64,000 nt of DNA from assembly GCA_002105175.1 (NCBI GenBank), contig MCGE01000003.1, positions 1,550,001 to 1,614,000 on the forward strand, in the 5' to 3' direction. The DNA comes from Absidia repens. Taxonomy: Eukaryota > Mucoromycota > Mucoromycetes > Mucorales > Cunninghamellaceae. The notes under the pieces are model-generated. The model saw nothing but the letters and a program-made list of their open reading frames with translations, was not told where the DNA came from and ran no database searches. A program made the position numbers and the translations under genes. Shown piece by piece: positions 50,150 to 61,878 of this stretch (positions are counted from its first letter, which is position 1; each line of letters opens with the position of its first letter).

Positions 50150-50412
50150 ATAGGTTGTAGTTTAGATATAGTTACAGGATAGAGCTATGGTATTTGATTT
50201 AGTATACATATTTGAAATAAAAATAGGATGTTCATTCAAACACAGCGTGTCTTAATGCATTTGCTTTTCTTTTGGGTGGGGCTGGGTGTCCGGGTCGTCA
50301 CATTGGGTTTTGTTAGGCGGGATTTGATTTAGGGATTTTTTTTTTTTTTTGGGTCGCCATAAGAGAATTTGATTTTTGGGAAATTCATTGATTCCTTCTC
50401 TTACGTTTTAAT
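50150..50412. promoter_or_regulatory. Spacer and S8 promoter
   Basis: AATAAA near 50216 for the upstream gene; then a G-rich stretch (GGGTGGGGCTGGGTGTCCGG, 50272-50291) and a T run before the S8 start. Such G-rich tracts are rare elsewhere in the window. Confidence 0.4.
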
Positions 50413-51576
50413 ATGGGTAAGGCCTACATACTATATATACCCCATCCATCCAATAAACAACAAGTACGCCATCATCCTTTGATTATATCGACACATTGAT
50501 CAGCATGTTTATTAAAGGATGATATTCAATCGATGGATTTTTTAATTTTGCTTTTGGATGGCATTGGATGGATGATAGGGAAAATAAATACACATGCATT
50601 GAAACTCATCATTTTGACCCACTCATCTTTTTTCTTCTCTCTTCTCCTTTTTTCTGTGTCTATTAGGTATCAGTCGCGATTCTCGTCATAAGCGCAGCGC
50701 CACCGGTGCTAGACGTTCTCAATACAGAAAGAAGAGAAAGTAAGGATTGGACATTTATTATATAGAGGGGTGGGGGTGGTGGCAAGTGAGGGGTGTGTGT
50801 GCGGGAACTGAACTTGTCCTGCTCGACTCAATTTTAGCAGCAACAATATGAATCGCTTTTAAATGGAGAGGGAAGGAGAGAGTGGTGGGTGGAAAGGAAT
50901 ACAAGACTAACCTTTGTTTTTTCATGTTAGGTTCGAATTGGGTCGTCAATCTGCCAACACCAAGTTGGGAGCCAAGCGTATCCATTTGGTCCGTGTCCGT
51001 GGTGGTAACTACAAGCAACGTGCTCTCCGTCTCGAAGCCGGTAACTTCTCCTGGGGTTCCGAAGGTGTGTCTCGCAAGACCCGTGTGTTGACTGTGGTGT
51101 ACAATGCCTCCAACAACGAATTGGTCCGTACCAACACTCTCGTCAAGGGTGCCGTGATCCAAATCGATGCCACTCCTTTCCGTCAATGGTACGAAGCTCA
51201 CTACGCTCAAGTGTTGGGTAAGAAGAAGTCTACCGCTGCCAAGACCGAAGAAGTCGAACATGCCGCCGACAAGAAGTCCAACGCTGTCCAAAAGAAGATC
51301 GCCGCTCGTCAAGCTACTGCTCCCGTCGACCCTCTCTTGGATGATCAATTCGCTGCTGGTCGTCTCTATGCTATCATCGCCTCTCGCCCTGGTCAATCCG
51401 GTCGCTGTGATGGTTACATTCTCGAAGGCAAGGAACTTGAATTCTACGTCAAGAAGATCAAGGTAAGATTCTTTTTTTTTTTTTAAAAAAAGAGAGTGAG
51501 GCACAGGATGATTACTAAGATATGCATCATGCTAACATCTTTTTTTTTTCTTTTTTTTTAGTCCAAGAAGCATTAA
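50413..51576 (+). CDS. RPS8: 40S ribosomal protein S8 (eS8)
   Basis: Component of the small ribosomal subunit body. Four exons (50413-50416, 50667-50739, 50931-51462, 51562-51576) give 207 residues, the usual length. [20 protein letters not shown] and [19 protein letters not shown] are nearly invariant in the family, as are [25 protein letters not shown] and [20 protein letters not shown]. The first exon holds only ATG plus one base, and the last only SKKH plus stop. Codon use is strongly biased to C-ending codons. Intron 1 is 250 bp. Confidence 0.97.
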
Positions 51577-52130
51577 ATAGTCCAACTTTATATTGTTTAT
51601 TATTATTAAAGTCTTTTTGTTTTCCTTCGTCTTATATAAAACCTATGATTTATTTGTGTATATTTATTTAGTGTTTATGGTTTGTCCCTTGTTGAATTTG
51701 ATGTGGGGATTTTGACTTTTTTAATTTGTGTGTGTGTTGGGGAATGGTGATCAGAATGGGATTTGTGTTTTTATATGCATTGTGTGTACGTTGTGAAGTT
51801 GTGTTTCCACGGGTGATTGAATAAATTCTATATAGCTTATGGGATGTTGGACACGGAACAACTAAAAATATGAATGATGGGGGTTAGGCCAAGAAAACAA
51901 GCAAGCGTATTTCGAGTATGTCGATTAAATACAGGGTAGGAAGGACAGACTGTGTATCTCTTAAAATTTAAGGGGGGGGAACGGTACAGTGTATGCCTTT
52001 CATTTTATTTGCAAGAGACATGCTTTACAGGATTAATTTAAACGCCGACGGGGGGGGGGGAAATTCAAAGAAGAATGGGCGGTGGTAAAGTCATTCATTC
52101 TTCCTCTTACAGCTTCGATATCGTCATAAA
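51577..52130. other. Spacer between S8 and L11
   Basis: No gene seen. T-rich S8 3' UTR, then two G runs (51971-51978 and about 52051-52060, eight to ten G) close to the L11 start. Confidence 0.45.
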
Positions 52131-53016
52131 ATGGTACGCCACGAAAAAAAAAGGATGGATGGATAAAGGATAGGATAAGAAAAGGATATATTTAGTATAT
52201 TACATTGGATGCGATTTACTGTGGGCATGGATAGGCAGATGGATAGATAGATAGATGGATGGGTATACATTTTTTATGGGTCATTCAGGGGGGTGCTGTC
52301 AACATTATTCCTTCACATTGATTTTGAATGAATGCGAAAATGATACCATGACTAATCTTTGTCCTTTTTTTGTTTTGTTTTTGTAATGATAGAGCGCCGA
52401 AGAACAAAAGGTCAAAGCCAACCCCATGAAGGCTCTCCACATTGAAAAGCTCGTTCTCAACATCTCCGTTGGTGAATCCGGTGATCGTTTGACCCGTGCT
52501 GCCAAGGTGCTCGAACAATTGACTGGTCAAACTCCTGTCTACTCCAAGGCTCGCTACACTGTCCGTACCTTCGGTATCCGTCGTAACGAAAAGATTTCCG
52601 TCCATGTCACTGTCCGTGGTCCCAAGGCTGAAGAAATTTTGGAACGTGGGTTGAAGGTCAAGGAATACGAATTGCGTGACCGTAACTTCTCTGCCACTGG
52701 TAACTTCGGTTTCGGTATTGATGAACACATCGATTTGGGTATCAAGTATGATCCTTCCATTGGTATTTACGGTATGGATTACTATGTCGTCATGGGTCGC
52801 CCTGGTTTCCGTGTCGCTCGTCGCAAGCGTGCTCAAGCTTCCGTTGGTATCAACCACAAGATCAAGAAGACCGAATCTGTTGAATGGTTCAAGTCTCGCG
52901 TAAGTATAAACCCTGAAATTAATGATTTGGAGATTGCTGTGTTATGAATTGTGTGGAGTCTAACCATCCCCCTTTTTTTCTTTGCATAGTTTGATGGTAT
53001 TGTCCTCAACAAATAG
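52131..53016 (+). CDS. RPL11: 60S ribosomal protein L11 (uL5)
   Basis: Large-subunit protein of the central protuberance that contacts 5S rRNA. Three exons: the ATG alone (52131-52133), 52393-52899, and 52990-53016, giving 178 residues, the family length. [40 protein letters not shown] and [20 protein letters not shown] are plain L11 motifs; the end is [11 protein letters not shown]. The start exon has no codon but ATG, with donor GTACGC. Intron 1 is 259 bp and includes GGATGGATGGATA and (GATA)n tracts. Confidence 0.97.
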
Positions 53017-53372
53017 ATTATTTTGTCGTCCCTTTTTTATTGTTTGAAATAAAAGAACCTTTTACCAATTTGATATTGTCTTCATGAATGTATGGGATCT
53101 AGTGATGGTTTAATGTGTGTGTCTGGTTCTTTTTGATTATTATTTATATAGGTGCTACCAAGCATGAATCACTCACAACCTCTGATTACTTCTGTGGAAC
53201 AAAAGTCCTCTGATTTCGGCGTATTATCCCGTGCGCTTAGAAAATTTTTTTTTACTAAATTTGGAACCCCACCTGTTTCTATTTCTATTTTATTTTTATT
53301 TTTAAATTTTTTATACTTTTTCCTCACTCTTTTTTCGTTTTATCTTTTATCAAACCGATTTCAATTTTGACA
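53017..53372. other. Spacer after L11
   Basis: L11 3' UTR with AATAAA near 53048 and a T-rich promoter. The small frame at 53152-53370 is low complexity in its second half and not supported. Confidence 0.4.
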
Positions 53373-53896
53373 ATGCCTTTTTACAACAGCAACAGCAACG
53401 ATCATGAACAAAAGTCAAATAAGGGAAAGGGAATTGGTCAAAGTAGCTCATCCCCTATCATGGAAGATGGGAAGCTTGGACACACACCGTCGTATTTTAT
53501 CAAGGGCCAACGACGAAAACCCAAGTAAGCATCCCGTTTAATACACCACCATTCACACCACAACAACAAGGCATACAAACATATAATGAAAACGACTCTT
53601 TTACAACACTGGACAACTCTTTAATACCTGATCTTAAGAACTGCGAGGCGGATGATCTTTTTGGTCCTTCTGCCCTCCACCCCGCTGGCTCTTCAAATGG
53701 CTCTTTGGATGACGACAACTACGATATGACTTTTGACGTACTGGATGATGATGAAATATTCATGGAATTAGATAGTACCTTTAGTATACTAGATAGCGCT
53801 TCCTCTACCATCACCCCACCAGCTTCCCCTTTACTTCCCATTAGTGATAGTTTAGCACCCACTTTATCATCTACCGATTTTATTTTATTTGAATAA
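53373..53896 (+). pseudogene. Unidentified acidic protein gene with one apparent frame break
   Basis: From ATG at 53373 the frame reads MPFYNSNSNDHEQKSNKGKG ... TPSYFIKGQRRKPK and stops at 53526-53528. A different frame is open across the same point and reads VSIPFNTPPFTPQQQGIQTY onward to EIFMELDSTFSILDS and STDFILFE-TAA at 53896. No GT-AG pair joins the two in frame; one extra base in the run AAAACCC at about 53515-53522 would give a 174-residue protein. The product is disordered, basic in front and acidic behind, with hydrophobic acidic blocks like activation domains. No family recognised. It may be an intact gene with a base-calling gap, rather than a true pseudogene. Confidence 0.55.
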
Positions 53897-54127
53897 ATCC
53901 ACTAGTTTCACCACTTTCCCATATGCATACACCATTCTTCTAGTCTCCCACAATCATATCATTTGATTCAATAAACAAATACTTTAAATATACAATACGA
54001 TTATCCTTGTTTTTTATTTTCCTTTTATTGATTGAGATATAACAGTAGATGCAAAATATAAAATGATACATAACAAAAATATACAGATATAAATATACAT
54101 GTACAAATATATAACTAACTACAGTAA

Positions 54128-54937
54128 CTAATTTTGAACTGAATTTCTAAGGCGATCCACTTTGTCCAATAAATCTTGAGCCGTATTCACACCGTCTTTG
54201 CGTAACTGCCGCGATTGATCAAATCCAAGACCACATTTGACACCATCGAATTCAAATAAAAGTTGCATCAGAATTTCGGCAAAATAAAGTCCTCGGTTCA
54301 CCAGCTTTTCTTGCACCTTTTTGTCCTTGTCGTGTCCAGGTACGAGGTTGTATGTCTTAACTTGGTCTTCATAGGCATTTATTTCCGGTAAAATAGTCTT
54401 GTTAAGCTTGTTCATTATCAGTTGCAAATCTTCCAGTGTCTTTTGTTCCGCTACAGGTGCTGCAGGAGCACTTTTCGTCGTTTTTGTTGCTGTTGTTGTT
54501 GAGTTGTCTACTCGGTCCGCCTATATAGTAAATATATAATCCCAAGGGGAGCAAAATCGAGTCAATGAACGACAAACGTCAGAATCTTTTTCAAACTACT
54601 TATCAGCAGCAACATTGACTTACCTTGCTACTACCCATTAATCGAAGCTTTGAACCCGGCCGAACACCATAATGTCCAAGAGTTAGACTATCGTCTTTCA
54701 TGACAGCTACATAATAGAGAGGTGAAAATGCGGTTCAGTAGTCAGCTCCATGCGTCAACTGTTCCCTTCAATGTTCTTACCTCCATAAGCAAGTACTTTC
54801 ATGTTTTCTACGGGAAGTCCAGTAAATCGATGGCATTTTTCTTTCAGTTGAAGTACTGTACATGTGTCGATGTCACCTTCAGTGATGTCAACAGGAAAAG
54901 TACGTCCATGCCATTTGACTTCTATTTGTGATCGCAT
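54128..54937 (-). CDS. BAG-domain Hsp70 co-chaperone with ubiquitin-like domain
   Basis: Hsp70 nucleotide-exchange factor of BAG1 type. Three exons (54937-54781, 54706-54624, 54520-54128) give 210 residues. Residues 1-80 form a ubiquitin-like fold (QIEVKWHGRTFPVDI, VLQLKEKCHRFTGLP, KVLAYGGAVMKDDSLTLGHY); after a Thr/Ala-rich linker the C-terminal half is the BAG three-helix bundle (LQLIMNKLNKTILPEI, VNRGLYFAEILMQLLFEFDG-V, RQLRKDGVNTAQDLLDKVDR). No membrane anchor, unlike yeast Snl1. Exon 1 is preceded upstream by an A-run of about 23 bases at 54965-54987. Confidence 0.9.
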
Positions 54938-55194
54938 CTTCGGTATGGTCAAGAAGAGAAAGCAAAAAAAAAAAAAAAAAAAAAAAAGAACGCCTAAAAA
55001 TTTTCAATGCCTTTTTTATGCGGACTTCCAATTCAGAACACTACGTTTTTCACCCCCTGGAGCCATTTCCCGCCCGGCTCCTGCTAGAACGAAGCATTTT
55101 TCCGTTTTAGTTCATTAAACTGGCAATATAATCTGCTATATCAAGCAATATATCGTCATAAGTTATGGTACAAATGATTTCCATGAAGTGCCGA

Positions 55195-55900
55195 TATTAT
55201 GGAGGAGTCTCCAAATTCCGGAGAACTTTTGAAGGCACTGTGCCTCTGAACTTCAACAAACAAGCTTTGGAGGTACCTCTAAAGGTTCCACAAGCGACCG
55301 GTAATTGGACACACCCTAACTCCAGCGATAATGCAGAGGTCCTTTTTGACCTTGGAGATCCCACGTTTCTTTTGGTGGGGGGGGGAGGCCATGGAGACAC
55401 CAGGACGTTAACCCAAAAAAAACAAGCAATTAAACTCCCGCCCACGTGGCGAGTGCTTTTTATTCACTCCAATTTTTCCCCTCTCTTTTTTTTTCCCTTC
55501 TTTTTTTTTCTTCATCATTCAACTTCTTTGTAGTAATGGTGGTCTTAGATTAGTGTCAGGGCTAGTTTAGAAGGGGATTCAGCTCTGGGATTACAACACG
55601 CATGGGGAAACCTTTCATTTTGGATTCACGATTTAGCGCCACCATTAGTTGGGCTATTGAAGCCTCCATTAGCTTAGCCTAGTTATAGTTTGTCATACTT
55701 TGTATCTACATCTCAATAAAATATGTCTCTTTTACTTGCTTCAATGAAAAATGATCCATTTGTCTCTTTCATGTCGTGTGCAATAGATACCTTTTTTATT
55801 ACCATTACTCCCCTTTGATTAATGTTGATCAATGATATGCTTTAATAAAAGTTATTCCTTTAATCTTTCTTGAGTCTTGTATACTACTTTAGATCTTTGT
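55195..55900 (+). repeat. Dispersed AATAAA repeat, copy 7 (sense, with tail units)
   Basis: After a diverged front (CTCCAAATTCCGG; 55205) come the pyrimidine tract, TTAGATTAGTGTCAGGGCTA, TGGGATTACAACACGCATGG, GGAAACCTTTCATTTTGG, TAGCTTAGCCTAGTTATAG, CTCAATAAAATATGTCTC and two further AATAAA-bearing tail units at 55841 and about 56012. The tail units are imperfect copies of each other, spaced roughly 120-170 bp. Confidence 0.8.
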
Positions 55901-56407
55901 TCACAATTTGTCCCTTTAGATTAGTATTGACGGCTCTGCACATTTTGTATTAATCTCCTTATTCTACCTCTAATGACTTGCTACAAAGAACACTCTTAGT
56001 TATATTGTTTCAATAAAATATATTCTTTTTATTAACATCCTCTGACTCAACGTATTGTGAGCAACACCGTTATTATAGCTGTTTTACGAATGCCCTATCA
56101 AACATCTGCTTTCTATATCACTCACTATGATTACTTTCCTTTTAGAGCCACAGTAGCTGGTTTGTGGTTCCTGGATCCTCGATATGAATGTAGCTCTATT
56201 CCCATTACCATTCACATGAATGAACCAAGATCGTGTCTCCAGCGTAATCCTCCCTATAAAGCATTATAGCGTCCATTAGACTGAACATATGTATATGCCT
56301 AGTTTATTTTTTGCTTCATTGAGTGTAGTATAATAAAAAACATAAACTTTCAAACGGAAGCCAGTTAGACACCGTGGCACTGTCTACCCCGAAGTGAGGA
56401 ATGTAAC

Positions 56408-56640
56408 TTATACACACATACACACATACACACATACACACATACACACATACACACATACACACATACACACATACACACATACACACACATACACACA
56501 TACACACATACACACATACACACATACACACATACACACATACACACATACACACATACACACACATACACACATACACACATACACACATACACACATA
56601 CACACATACACACATACACACATACACACATACACACATA
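56408..56640 (+). repeat. (CACATA)n hexanucleotide microsatellite
   Basis: About 39 units of CACATA with a few CACACATA variants, followed by ATAAACAT units up to 56663. The long frames it opens on both strands are artefacts of the repeat. Confidence 0.97.
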
Positions 56641-56734
56641 TAAACATATAAACATATAAACATATACACATATATACACTTTTTTACAGCAAAGCGTTCT
56701 CAATTGGCAAGACCATTGAGGTATGATAGTCTAA

Positions 56735-57110
56735 CGGTAAAGATGGAGGATTATTTTATTCAAACAAAAATATAAACTATGATGACTAGCACTAAGCTAA
56801 GTCAATGAATGTTTCAAGGCACACACTCACACATACATATACACACACGCACGCACACACACATGTATATATGTATATATAATGAAGCTAATCTAACGGT
56901 GGTCCAAAATCACGATTTCAAACTGAAAGCCTTCCCCCAGGCATGTTTGTATTGCATTTTTCAAAGTGCCCCTAATTCAAGTTCTAACACTAATCCAAGA
57001 TCACAGACGCCCCATTGAAGCTTCAGCAAAGCTGATATTCTGAAAGAAAAAGAAAATGAAGGGGAGAAGTAAATGAAGATGAATAAATATAAAAGCGGAG
57101 TGTAGATTCC
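56735..57110 (-). repeat. Dispersed AATAAA repeat, copy 8 (antisense)
   Basis: ATTATTTTATTCAAACAAAA, AGCACTAAGCTAAGTCAATG, then a CA-rich microsatellite insertion (56818-56862), GTGGTCCAAAATCACG, GTTTGTATTGCATTTTTCAA, CCTAATTCAAGTTCTAACAC and a purine run ending AAAAGCGGAGTG. Same order as copies 2 and 5. Confidence 0.75.
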
Positions 57111-57657
57111 TCAACGGCCTTCTTTTTTCACACCAAAAGTGTAAAACGATGAAAGTGCCTAATACCTATCAGGTCACCATTGTATGATACAACAAGAATT
57201 GATGATGAATATAATATATATACTTTATTTTTATGTAGTATTAAAAAATTAGAAAAGGTGGGTCCATCTCCACTAAATATAGTAGAAGTTATTTTTTTAA
57301 ATAAAATGTAGTTTTAAAAGTAAGGGATAATGTATATACATAAATAAAAATAAAAATAAGAGAGGAAAAAAAGAATACCATAAGGAGCTCGAAAAATTCA
57401 GAAAAAAAAAAAGAAGGGGGGCAAATGGAAGTGAGGAGAAGAAGTATGCAATACTGGCTCTATAGAAGAAGAGAGAGAGAAAAAAGAAGAACCAGCAGAA
57501 AAGGTAAGGGCATAATGAAAATCGCAAAAACATAAAAAAAAAGGGGAATGGGTGGTTGGGTAGAGATGGAGGATATGATAAAAGAAAAATCCATAAAAGA
57601 AAAAATCATAAAAAAAAGAAAAAATAATAGTGGAGGAGGATGATACTGAGTAGTAAT
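57111..57657. other. A-rich spacer (3' UTR side of the homeobox gene)
   Basis: Purine-rich on the plus strand. No supported gene; the antisense frame at 57297-57533 is poly-Phe-like low complexity. Confidence 0.4.
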
Positions 57658-58713
57658 TTATAAAGTGTAATCGCTAAAAGTAGAAGCAGGATATGGTTGA
57701 TGTGGCTGCTGTTGTAGATTCATCATCGCATAAGGAAAAGAAGTAGGTGATGGTGATTGTGATTGTAAATCAAAAATAGGTTCCGATAATCGCCTTAATG
57801 CATCCTTTTCCAATGGATCTACTTGTATATCAAAGTTGATTGGAAACGATGACCGGCGATAAGAGGATGGGGATGATTGTGGTGAATATATTTGGAAAGT
57901 AGCAGGATCGACATGACTTTGGTGCTGTTGTTGATTGCTACTATCTGGCGATAAAAGAGATGGAAGCGGTGATGAGATGGGTGAAGAGGAGCACCATGAT
58001 ATCAAGTCAGGTGAATCCATTAACATTGATAAAGGATCATATGTCATTTGTTGTTGTTGCTGCTGTTGTTGTTGTTGTTGGTGCTGCCACTGAATTCCTG
58101 ATGCATCGCTAAAAGGAGGTTGGTAGGAAGTTAGCGGTTGCTGTTGCTGCTGTTGTTGACAATAATTATCCTCAATGGCGGGGTTAGCAAATGCTGGCCA
58201 GATATTTTGCTGTTCGATCAAATCATCAGAGTGGCATTGCAGCGGGGGTTCAAAACATTGAGATGCCAATGTCGAAGAGGAAGAAGATGGTGAAGATGAG
58301 GGAGATGAAGGAGGAGGATGGCGTGAATGTAATTGAGATTTGGCTTTTGCACGTCTGTTTTGAAACCATACTTGCACACTTCGAGGCGTCATATCCAGTT
58401 TTTGAGCTAGCCAGCGTCGCATAGTTGCATTGGGTTTGGTATTTTCTAAAAAGGAAGTTTCCAGAATTTTAAATTGTGCTCGAGAGGTTCTTCGGCGATG
58501 CTTAGTTTCAAAAGGATTATAAAATGTGGGCATAAAGTCCTTCTGTACTATTGGATGTTGCAATTCATGTTGGTCTTGTGGACTGTCATTATCGTACGTT
58601 GAGCAAACATCATTCGCTGGATATTCGTTTTCAAAAGAATATAAAAAAGGGGCGGTGTTTAAACTTTCCATTGATGGTTCCTGAAGCTGTTGTTGTTGTT
58701 GTTGGACGGCCAT
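57658..58713 (-). CDS. Homeodomain transcription factor
   Basis: Single-exon frame of 351 residues, rare here where most genes have several introns. The homeodomain (about residues 70-128) reads KHRRRTSRAQFKILETSFLE, then NATMRRWLAQKLDMTPRSVQ and VWFQNRRAKAKSQ, with the recognition-helix WFQNRR intact. The flanks are Gln-, Ser- and Pro-rich with two poly-Gln tracts (CAA/CAG repeats near 58048-58081 and 58139-58160), as in trans-activation regions. Closest in style to fungal PHO2/YOX1-type typical homeodomains; the exact orthologue is not clear. The start MAVQQQQQQLQEPSMESLN is the first ATG of the frame. Confidence 0.9.
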   Translation of the reverse strand: MAVQQQQQQLQEPSMESLNTAPFLYSFENEYPANDVCSTYDNDSPQDQHELQHPIVQKDFMPTFYNPFETKHRRRTSRAQFKILETSFLENTKPNATMRRWLAQKLDMTPRSVQVWFQNRRAKAKSQLHSRHPPPSSPSSSPSSSSSTLASQCFEPPLQCHSDDLIEQQNIWPAFANPAIEDNYCQQQQQQQPLTSYQPPFSDASGIQWQHQQQQQQQQQQQMTYDPLSMLMDSPDLISWCSSSPISSPLPSLLSPDSSNQQQHQSHVDPATFQIYSPQSSPSSYRRSSFPINFDIQVDPLEKDALRRLSEPIFDLQSQSPSPTSFPYAMMNLQQQPHQPYPASTFSDYTL

Positions 58714-59787
58714 TATATATATTTATTGAGTAATATTTTGATACATAAAATAAGAAGGGTTCATAAAAATAAAAAGAAACAGTGATAATAAAAACAAGAG
58801 GTTGAGTAAAGAACAAGGATAAGAAAAAAATGAAGAGCAAAGAAATACACAAAGGTTTTTTTTCTTATCCTTTTCCTATTTTTATTTTCGTTATTTAGGA
58901 AGGGGTTAATACTATATGATAGTAGAGTTCAATAGTATTGGAATGTAATGAATAGGGGGTAGGAGGGGTATGTGTGTGTGTGTGCGTGTGTGTGTGTGTG
59001 TGCGTATGTGTGTGTATACAATTTTTTTTTAATATCCTATTTGAATGAGATTTTCTCATCTTTTACTCAAACATGATGATAAGTAAATTGATGGTCAATT
59101 ATAAGCTATAATACACTTATAGTATACAGTACCGATAATTATTGACAACAGTTACTATAAAATAATTATATCGTTTTTCGTATGAGATTTGACAGCTTCA
59201 TCCGCATGAATCTTACATTTTTGAACCACCGACCGGTATTTCTTGGTTTTTTCTTTTTGTTCAATGAACTTTAAAAAGAGGGAAAAAACTGTGGATGAGC
59301 AAAAGGGATTGGCAATATACGTATGATGGTCAATGCCCAATATTTTAATATAGGGGAAAAGGGGATAAGGGCACAAGAAAACAGAATGATCCTTTATCGT
59401 CACAGTACACGTGCGACGAAGAAAATAAAATAAAATAAACATTCTCATATCGAAAATAAATTCTTTGGAAACCCTGCGAGTTCGTAGTACATGCACAAAA
59501 ATACATCTACTTGCATAATAATAAAAGTAAGGGGTGATAACTGAGGGGTTTCAGGATGATAACATATGAATATGAGACTAATAAAGGGGACGAGATAGAT
59601 TTAGGGAGCATCGATTCAACTAAAAAGGGATAACTAGGCCGTCTATACACCATTTGACATATACATTGCAGATCACCATCACCTAACGATATATCTATGT
59701 ATCTGTATAAATGTTGTATACATATAAAAAAAAATAATCGACCCTCTCCCCTAGATTTCAATATAACCATGTCATCAAAAAACGAAA

Positions 59788-59819
<32 letters not shown>

Positions 59820-60003
59820 GACACGCACCATATTCTAGGATTCAAGAACGATCACCACCGTTTTCGTCATTTTTATTCATCAAATTTTATTTTGAAAAGA
59901 CATACAAACAAAATATATAATCAATAGAAAAACCAAAGGGAATAAAAACTAATAACGAGCGACACAATGACTAACACCAAAACTAAAAACTAAAACTACC
60001 AAT
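58714..60003. other. Spacer between homeobox and CLASP-like genes
   Basis: T/G-rich dinucleotide run (TG)n at 58971-59005, an A-run of about 29 bases at 59790-59818, no supported gene. Frames at 59155-59845 antisense contain poly-Phe and lack family resemblance. Confidence 0.4.
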
Positions 60004-61713
60004 CTAACCCTGTGTCTTGGCCGTACCTTCTTGCTGTAACAACCCATTCCGTGGTGATGTTCGTTTGTGCAAGGTCGAGGAATCATCAGGTGCTGTTGGA
60101 GAGGTGATACTATTTCCATCTTCTGTGTTGATTCCGCCTTCTTCATTCGGCTGCGGTGTTGCCTTCCTTTGTCGCATGGGTGGTTTCCCTCGGATATAAA
60201 CGCGTGGTTCCAATCGAAAGTCGGGCTGCAAGTGTAAATTATTGTTGTTTTGTGCAAGGTATTTCGTTCGAAGATTGGGTGTCAATGAGGAGTTGGATTT
60301 CGATAAAGAAGTTGTTGTTGATGCCGTTGTCCTTTTAGCTGCAGATGATGTTGTCGCAGATAGGTAAGATGCCATCGAAGATTTTGGTCGTGGTAATGAT
60401 GATGGTGATGGTGCTGAAGAAGATGGCTTTGTTGACGAAGAGATGGACGAAATGGATTTAGGTGTGCTGCGCGTAGTTGTTGCTGCTGAAGGCGTAGGTG
60501 TGGGAATATGTCGTGTCTCTGATGCAGCTGGTGTTGCTGATCTTGATCCTGATCCTTTTAATGAGGTTCCTGTACGTCGTGTTTTCAATGGACTGGACGG
60601 AGTAGGTGAAGGTATATGTCTTCGTTTCGATGAAGGTTCCAAAGACGTAGTCGTACTCGCTAAAGATCGCTTGCCCAATGCCGCCTTCAAACCCGCTGTA
60701 GTGGACGACGTTCGATGTCCAGCTGTCACTTGAAGATACCTTAATATTTCAGGAGATAGTGTTTCTGAGAATCTATTAAAAGAAAAGTAATAAGAAACGT
60801 TAAGGTCATTTTCCTAGCAGCCTACCCACAGTCATATCCTATTTACTCACTTTGAAGCACGGTCAGGGATCTTTTCACAATAGAGTTTATAGCACATCCT
60901 AATACTTGAACGGACCTCGGGGGCAGAATCCATTGCTGTGTTTCTGATGGCAGCTTCAATATCAGCCACATAGCGTAAAAGGTCGTTTGTTGCGTTGACT
61001 TGGATAACAGCGTTCAGGCATTCAGTAACATGGTAACGGGTTGATTTGCTGATATTTCCAGTACTGGTTGTGTTTTTCGTATCACTGTTATTGTTCTTCA
61101 ATATCAAACAGAGTCTATGGGTTGTTCGAGGCACTTTGCTGTTTTCCACAATCGTTTTGAAACAGGTTAAGGTATTTCGAACATGGACCTTATTGCTGCG
61201 AGAGAAGAGACGGATCAACGTGGGCATGAAGAGTTCGTGAATGATTTCGTATTTTCGCTTCATCGCTTGTGATAAGGCTTGTAATAAATCGCTGGCTGTA
61301 CCAGATAAGCGAGTTCGTTCACTAGTTAGCTGTCGATAGTAGTAGTATTGGTAATCAGTATCATACCAAAAAGATGAAGAATGAGGTTTTGTATTACCGA
61401 AGATATGATGGGTTGTTGTAGAAGCTTGATATGATCCACAAAGCCAGGGTATTGATAAATCTTGTCAGCAGTCGCCCATAATTTGATGCTTTTCAAAGCT
61501 TGATCGAACTGTGCCCAGGTTTCTTCGTTTTCCTTCTTCTTAAATAGGTCTTGAATACGCTTCATTTCTCTATCCATATCATTTTTAGATAATATCTAAA
61601 ATATACTCATCAAAATATATATGTAAAAGTATGAGTTATTGCGTAGAATGTTTTTTCAACTTGGGGATACTCACGCGAATCTGTTTCTTGGTAGAGGCAC
61701 CTTTGCCAATCAT
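60004..61713 (-). CDS. CLASP-like microtubule-associated protein
   Basis: Four exons (61713-61675, 61595-61398, 61329-60851, 60772-60004) give about 494 residues. The folded N-terminal 240 residues resemble the CLASP_N/TOG type HEAT array (EETWAQFDQALKSIKLWA, GTASDLLQALSQAMKRKYE, HELFMPTLIRLFSRSNKVHV, AAIRNTAMDSAPEVRSSIRM), with the conserved W and RLF/VR pattern. The C-terminal half is a basic Ser/Thr/Pro-rich region (HIPSPTPSSPLKTRRTG, SKPSSSAPSP) with SP/TP sites, as in microtubule-binding linkers. It is much shorter than yeast Stu1 and may be a one-TOG relative. Divergent from the next gene across 165 bp. Confidence 0.78.
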
Positions 61714-61878
61714 ATTTCGATATCTGTGTAAAGGAGGAGGCAAAAAAAAAAAAACGACCTTTTTTTTCACAATTTTATTTAAATCCCGCGTCACTCTGGT
61801 ACTTCGTGATCCCCAAACTTTAAAAAATGTCTCATTTTTACAGTTCTCCTATTTTCTTTTACTTTTCACATAAAAAAG
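61714..61878. promoter_or_regulatory. Compact divergent promoter, CLASP-like / SIKE-like
   Basis: Only 165 bp separate the two start codons. It contains an A-run at 61742-61754, a T-run and a TTTTCACA stretch next to the plus-strand start; no factor site named. Confidence 0.5.

Noticed and set aside
56408..56640. CRISPR-like regular repeats
   Set aside because: Simple hexanucleotide tandem repeat without spacers, in a eukaryotic genome.
56316..56703. Long frames on both strands (poly Cys-Val-Tyr-Met, poly Thr-His-Ile)
   Set aside because: They come only from the (CACATA)n microsatellite, which lacks stops in several frames.
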